From an uncultured Polaribacter sp. (GTDB lineage Bacteria; Bacteroidota; Bacteroidia; Flavobacteriales; Flavobacteriaceae): a stretch of 64,000 nt of DNA. Both the position numbers and the translations under genes were made by a program. Below are positions 61,363-64,000 of this stretch, one piece after another (positions within the stretch are counted from its first letter, which is position 1; every line of letters begins with the position of its first letter). The notes beneath the pieces were generated by a model that ran no database searches, was not told where the DNA came from, and was given only the letters and a program-made list of their open reading frames with translations. The stretch spans positions 91,900 through 155,899 of the forward strand of contig CALKEB010000016.1 of the NCBI GenBank assembly GCA_938084845.1, read 5' to 3'.

Positions 61363-61449
61363 ATGAAAAAATACAACGTAGAATTAAAATTTATTCTACA
61401 ACTTTTAATGTTAACTATAACTGCGTTATTTATTACTTATTTCTTCTAG
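61363..61449 (+). CDS. possible 28-residue membrane peptide
   Basis: MKKYNVELKFILQLLMLTIT followed by ALFITYFF, a single membrane segment with a basic start, between metH and metF. No family or promoter is recognised. Its length and placement make it only a candidate; the rest of the interval (61283-61470) shows nothing else. Confidence 0.3.
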   Translation: MKKYNVELKFILQLLMLTITALFITYFF

Positions 61450-61470
61450 ATTACTGAATTAATTCAGGAA

Positions 61471-62424
61471 ATGAAGATAACAGAACACATTAAAAAAGCA
61501 AACGAGAAAACACTATTTTCGTTCGAAATTATTCCACCTAAGAAAGGAAAAAGCATTGAAGATTTATACGCAAATATAGATCCATTAATGGAGTTTAAAC
61601 CACCATTTATAGATGTAACTACATCTCGAGAAGAGTATGTTTATGTGGAAAAGGATGGTTTATTAGACAGAAAAGTAACAAGAATGAGGCCTGGTACTGT
61701 GGGTATCTGTGCAGCTATTAAACATAAATATGATGTAGATACTGTTCCTCATGTTTTGTGTGGTGGTTTTACAAAAGAAGAGACGGAGTATTTATTAGTG
61801 GATTGTCATTATTTAGGGATTGATAACGTAATGGCATTGAGAGGAGATGCTATGAGCCATCAAAAATATTTTGAAGCTTCTCAAGGTGGACATCAGTATG
61901 CTAAAGAATTAGTAGAGCAAATTCAAAATTTAAACAGAGGTAAGTATTTACACGATGTTATAGAATCAGACAATTGTGCTAATTTTTGCATAGGTGTAGC
62001 TGGTTACCCAGAAAAACATTTAGAAGCACCGTCACTACAAACCGATTTAAAAAGGTTAAAAGAAAAGGTAGATGCAGGTGCAGATTATGTTGTTACTCAA
62101 ATGTTTTTTGATAATAAAAAGTATTTTGAGTTTGTAGATGCAGCAAAATCTATGGGAATTAACATTCCAATTATTCCTGGAATTAAACCAATTGCAGTAA
62201 AAAAACACCTACAATTACTGCCTCAAGTTTTTCGAATAGATATTCCAGAAAATTTAATTAAAGAGGTAGATTCTTGCAAGTCTAATAAAGAGGTAAGGCA
62301 AGTTGGTATAGAGTTTGCCATTCAGCAATCTAAAGAATTGTTAGCTGCTGGCGTACCCGTTTTACACTACTATTCTATGGGGAAAAGTAATAATATCCAA
62401 GCTATAGCAAAAGAGTTGTTTTAA
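61471..62424 (+). CDS. metF: 5,10-methylenetetrahydrofolate reductase
   Basis: MetF makes the 5-methyltetrahydrofolate used by MetH. The 317-residue TIM-barrel flavoprotein has FSFEIIPPKKGKSIEDLY with the catalytic Glu, FIDVTTSREEYV, GIDNVMALRGDAM and ADYVVTQMFFDNKKYFEFV. It follows split metH by about 190 bases and may share its riboswitch-controlled transcript. Confidence 0.95.
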   Translation: MKITEHIKKANEKTLFSFEIIPPKKGKSIEDLYANIDPLMEFKPPFIDVTTSREEYVYVEKDGLLDRKVTRMRPGTVGICAAIKHKYDVDTVPHVLCGGFTKEETEYLLVDCHYLGIDNVMALRGDAMSHQKYFEASQGGHQYAKELVEQIQNLNRGKYLHDVIESDNCANFCIGVAGYPEKHLEAPSLQTDLKRLKEKVDAGADYVVTQMFFDNKKYFEFVDAAKSMGINIPIIPGIKPIAVKKHLQLLPQVFRIDIPENLIKEVDSCKSNKEVRQVGIEFAIQQSKELLAAGVPVLHYYSMGKSNNIQAIAKELF

Positions 62425-62501
62425 GTTGCTGTATAGTTTCAATTGATAGATTAATAGTAAAAAGTAATTTTTACTTGAGATATAAGCTAAAAATAAATGT
62501 T

Positions 62502-62509
62502 TACTTTTG
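62502..62509 (+). promoter_or_regulatory. trxA -7 element (TACTTTTG)
   Basis: An exact TAnnTTTG match; TTG at 62475-62477 is 24 bases upstream, slightly wide. It covers the TTG at 62507, so translation starts at the ATG of 62546. Confidence 0.5.
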
Positions 62510-62545
62510 TTTTTTAATTTAGATTTCAATCAAATAAACATAAAA

Positions 62546-62863
62546 ATGGCATTAGAAATTACAGACGCTACTTTTGATGAAGTAGTTTTAAAATCAGAGA
62601 AACCAGTATTAGTAGATTTTTGGGCAGCTTGGTGTGGACCATGTAGAATGGTTGGCCCTATTGTAGACGAAATTCACACAGAGTATGAAGGTAAAGCAGT
62701 TGTTGGTAAAGTTGATGTAGATGCAAATCAAGAATTTGCAGCTAAATACGGAGTTAGAAACATACCAACAGTTTTAGTATTTAAAAATGGTGAAGTTGTG
62801 GATAAGCAAGTAGGTGTAGCTCCAAAAAAAACATATACAGATAAAATTGATGCTGCTTTATAA
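62546..62863 (+). CDS. trxA: thioredoxin
   Basis: A canonical 105-residue thioredoxin, the general cytoplasmic disulfide reductase. The active site is FWAAWCGPCRMVGP and the cis-proline region RNIPTVLVFKNGE. It can supply electrons to CysH, a fitting neighbour for the sulfur genes, though it has its own promoter and terminator. Confidence 0.96.
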   Translation: MALEITDATFDEVVLKSEKPVLVDFWAAWCGPCRMVGPIVDEIHTEYEGKAVVGKVDVDANQEFAAKYGVRNIPTVLVFKNGEVVDKQVGVAPKKTYTDKIDAAL

Positions 62864-62887
62864 GTACATCTAAATTTTATATATCTA

Positions 62888-62918
62888 TAAAGGTTTGGCT
62901 AACGTCAAACCTTTTTTT
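62888..62918 (+). terminator. trxA terminator
   Basis: AAAGGTTTG pairs with CAAACCTTT around GCTAACGT, followed by TTTT. The start at 62895 proposed by a longer downstream frame lies inside this hairpin. Confidence 0.9.
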
Positions 62919-62942
62919 ATTTTTAGAATTCAAATAGCTGTA

Positions 62943-63860
62943 ATGAAGATATCACAAGTTAAATCCTCTGAAATTAAAAATTTAGACGTACTTGCCAAAC
63001 AAGTAGTAGAAGGCTTTATAACCGGTTTACATAAAAGTCCGTTTCATGGATTTTCTGTGGAGTTTTCAGAACATAAATTATACAACAAAGGAGAAAGTAC
63101 AAGACATATAGATTGGAAGTTATTTGCTAAAACCGAAAAATTATATACAAAAAAATACGAAGAAGAAACAAATTTAAGATGCCATATTATAATAGATAAT
63201 TCAGCGTCTATGCATTATCCAATACTACAAAAGCAAACGCTAAACAATTTAAATAAAGTTGGGTTTTCTGTGATAGCAGCAGCTTCTTTAATGGAAATTT
63301 TAAAAAGACAAAGAGATGCAGTTGGTTTAAGCATATATTCGGACAACTACGAATACTATGCTCCAGAAAAAGGAAGCGAGAGACATCGAAATATGTTGCT
63401 TCATCAATTAGAACAATTATTTAAATCTCCAGGAAATAAAACAACAGAAACCTACCAATTTTTGCATGAAATTGCAGAGAAAATTCATAGAAGATCATTA
63501 ATTTTTCTATTTACAGACATGTTTCAAACCAACACCTCAAACAAAGAACTTTTTGAGGCGTTAAGACATCTTAAATACAATAAACACGAAGTTGTTTTAT
63601 TTCATACATACGATTCTAAAACAGAATTCAAATTAGCGTTTAGCAGTACTCCAAAAAAATTTGTAGATGTAGAAACAAAACAAGAAATTAACGTATTTTC
63701 AGAAAATAGTAAGGAAGCCTATGTTTTGCAAGTTCAAGATTATTTTAATAAATTAAAAAACAATTGCTTACAGTATAAAATTGATTATGTTCCATTAGAC
63801 ATTACCAAAGGGTATACAGATGTTTTATTGGCGTATTTATTACAACGAAAAAAATTCTAA
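62943..63860 (+). CDS. DUF58 domain protein
   Basis: A 305-residue protein of the DUF58 family, which has a von Willebrand A-like fold. It shows GLHKSPFHGFSVEFSEHKLYNKGESTRHIDWKLFAKTEKLY (family signature, about residues 28-68) and a MIDAS-like DNSASMHYP. In other Bacteroidetes such genes sit next to MoxR ATPases and BatA/B-type proteins; none is visible before the window ends. Function is unknown. The ATG at 62943 is chosen since earlier codons fall within the trxA terminator. Confidence 0.87.
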   Translation: MKISQVKSSEIKNLDVLAKQVVEGFITGLHKSPFHGFSVEFSEHKLYNKGESTRHIDWKLFAKTEKLYTKKYEEETNLRCHIIIDNSASMHYPILQKQTLNNLNKVGFSVIAAASLMEILKRQRDAVGLSIYSDNYEYYAPEKGSERHRNMLLHQLEQLFKSPGNKTTETYQFLHEIAEKIHRRSLIFLFTDMFQTNTSNKELFEALRHLKYNKHEVVLFHTYDSKTEFKLAFSSTPKKFVDVETKQEINVFSENSKEAYVLQVQDYFNKLKNNCLQYKIDYVPLDITKGYTDVLLAYLLQRKKF

Positions 63861-63878
63861 TTATTTTAAGATTTATGT

Positions 63879-63908
63879 TTGCAAATATAAAAATGTGTGT
63901 TATATTTG
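63879..63908 (+). promoter_or_regulatory. tRNA-Asp promoter
   Basis: TTG (63879-63881), a 19-base spacer and TATATTTG (63901-63908) form a full promoter ending 17 bases before the tRNA. Confidence 0.65.
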
Positions 63909-63925
63909 CACCCGCTATTAGCAAC

Positions 63926-63999
63926 GGTTTGGTAGTTCAGCTGGTTAGAATGCCTGCCTGTCACGCAGGAGGTCGCGGGTTCGAGTCCCGTCCAGACCG
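63926..63999 (+). tRNA. tRNA-Asp (anticodon GTC)
   Basis: A 74-base cloverleaf: acceptor GGTTTGG with CCAGACC, D-arm GTTCAGCTGGTTAGAATGC, anticodon arm CCTGC-CTGTCAC-GCAGG giving GTC, T-arm GCGGGTTCGAGTCCCGT, discriminator G. The CCA end is not encoded. It sits against the end of the window and may begin a tRNA cluster beyond it. Confidence 0.95.
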
Positions 64000-64000
64000 C

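Noticed and set aside
62895..62942. Upstream start for the DUF58 gene
   Set aside because: It falls inside the trxA terminator hairpin and T-tract; the ATG at 62943 fits the family.
1..64000. CRISPR array, insertion sequence, prophage or defence island
   Set aside because: No regularly spaced repeats, transposase, integrase, phage or nuclease-type genes were seen; nearly all genes are housekeeping or envelope genes.

Overview
This is one 64 kb stretch of a low-G+C, AT-rich chromosome from a marine-type Flavobacteriaceae (Polaribacter/Tenacibaculum-like; genus inferred, not proven). The signs are Bacteroidetes -7 promoter elements (TAnnTTTG) in front of many genes, no Shine-Dalgarno logic, a type IX secretion sorting domain, a BACON + PL7 alginate lyase lipoprotein, a two-gene metH, a GYDIA-type GHMP kinase and a C-terminally extended LysS. 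Most of it is core genome. I see no insertion sequence, prophage or CRISPR array.

Layout. 1-4.8 kb: end of the dcw cluster, murC (cut by the window edge)-ftsQ-ftsA-ftsZ. 4.9-7.5 kb: a T9SS-exported protein broken by a -1 frameshift. 7.6-19.3 kb: aminotransferase and fatty-acid desaturase, rsmG, two tiny coupled membrane proteins, lysS, a probable structured small RNA, a cyclophilin lipoprotein, an ompA-like gene inactivated by two lesions, an M20 dipeptidase, tRNA-Leu, a thioesterase and the Prc/Tsp protease. 19.5-24.3 kb: surE, a small membrane protein, lpxB, comEC and a periplasmic thioredoxin-like protein. 24.4-33.9 kb: a dipeptidyl peptidase IV/POT peptide transporter pair, an SPFH lipoprotein, and a mevalonate-pathway operon (HMG-CoA reductase with an extra C-terminal domain, GYDIA kinase, HI0933 flavoprotein, AhpC-like protein). 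33.9-37.8 kb: a zinc metalloprotease and metK, the latter behind a structured leader.

38.1-63 kb is essentially one methionine/cysteine province. A SAM-I (S-box) riboswitch precedes metY, a three-activity metX-aspartokinase-homoserine dehydrogenase fusion, and metZ, so the whole aspartate-to-homocysteine route appears to be under SAM control. After an alginate lyase with a striking 20-bp palindromic operator comes an Rrf2 regulator and a sulfate-assimilation series: outer-membrane PagL-like protein, DUF2061, cysH, cysD, cysN, sulfite reductase with a HEPN-like tail, siroheme genes, ferredoxin reductase, ferredoxin, cysE and cysM. A second SAM riboswitch precedes split metH and metF. Sulfate is thus activated, reduced to sulfide, fixed to cysteine or homocysteine, and methylated to methionine, which MetK turns into the SAM sensed by the riboswitches. 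The window ends with trxA, a DUF58 protein and tRNA-Asp.

Points most worth a second look: the metX-AK-HSDH fusion under a riboswitch, the HEPN-like tail on sulfite reductase, a hexuronate-type operator before the alginate lyase, an unassigned structured RNA at 13.0-13.1 kb, a structured metK leader, paired Rrf2-type boxes, and two broken surface-protein genes.
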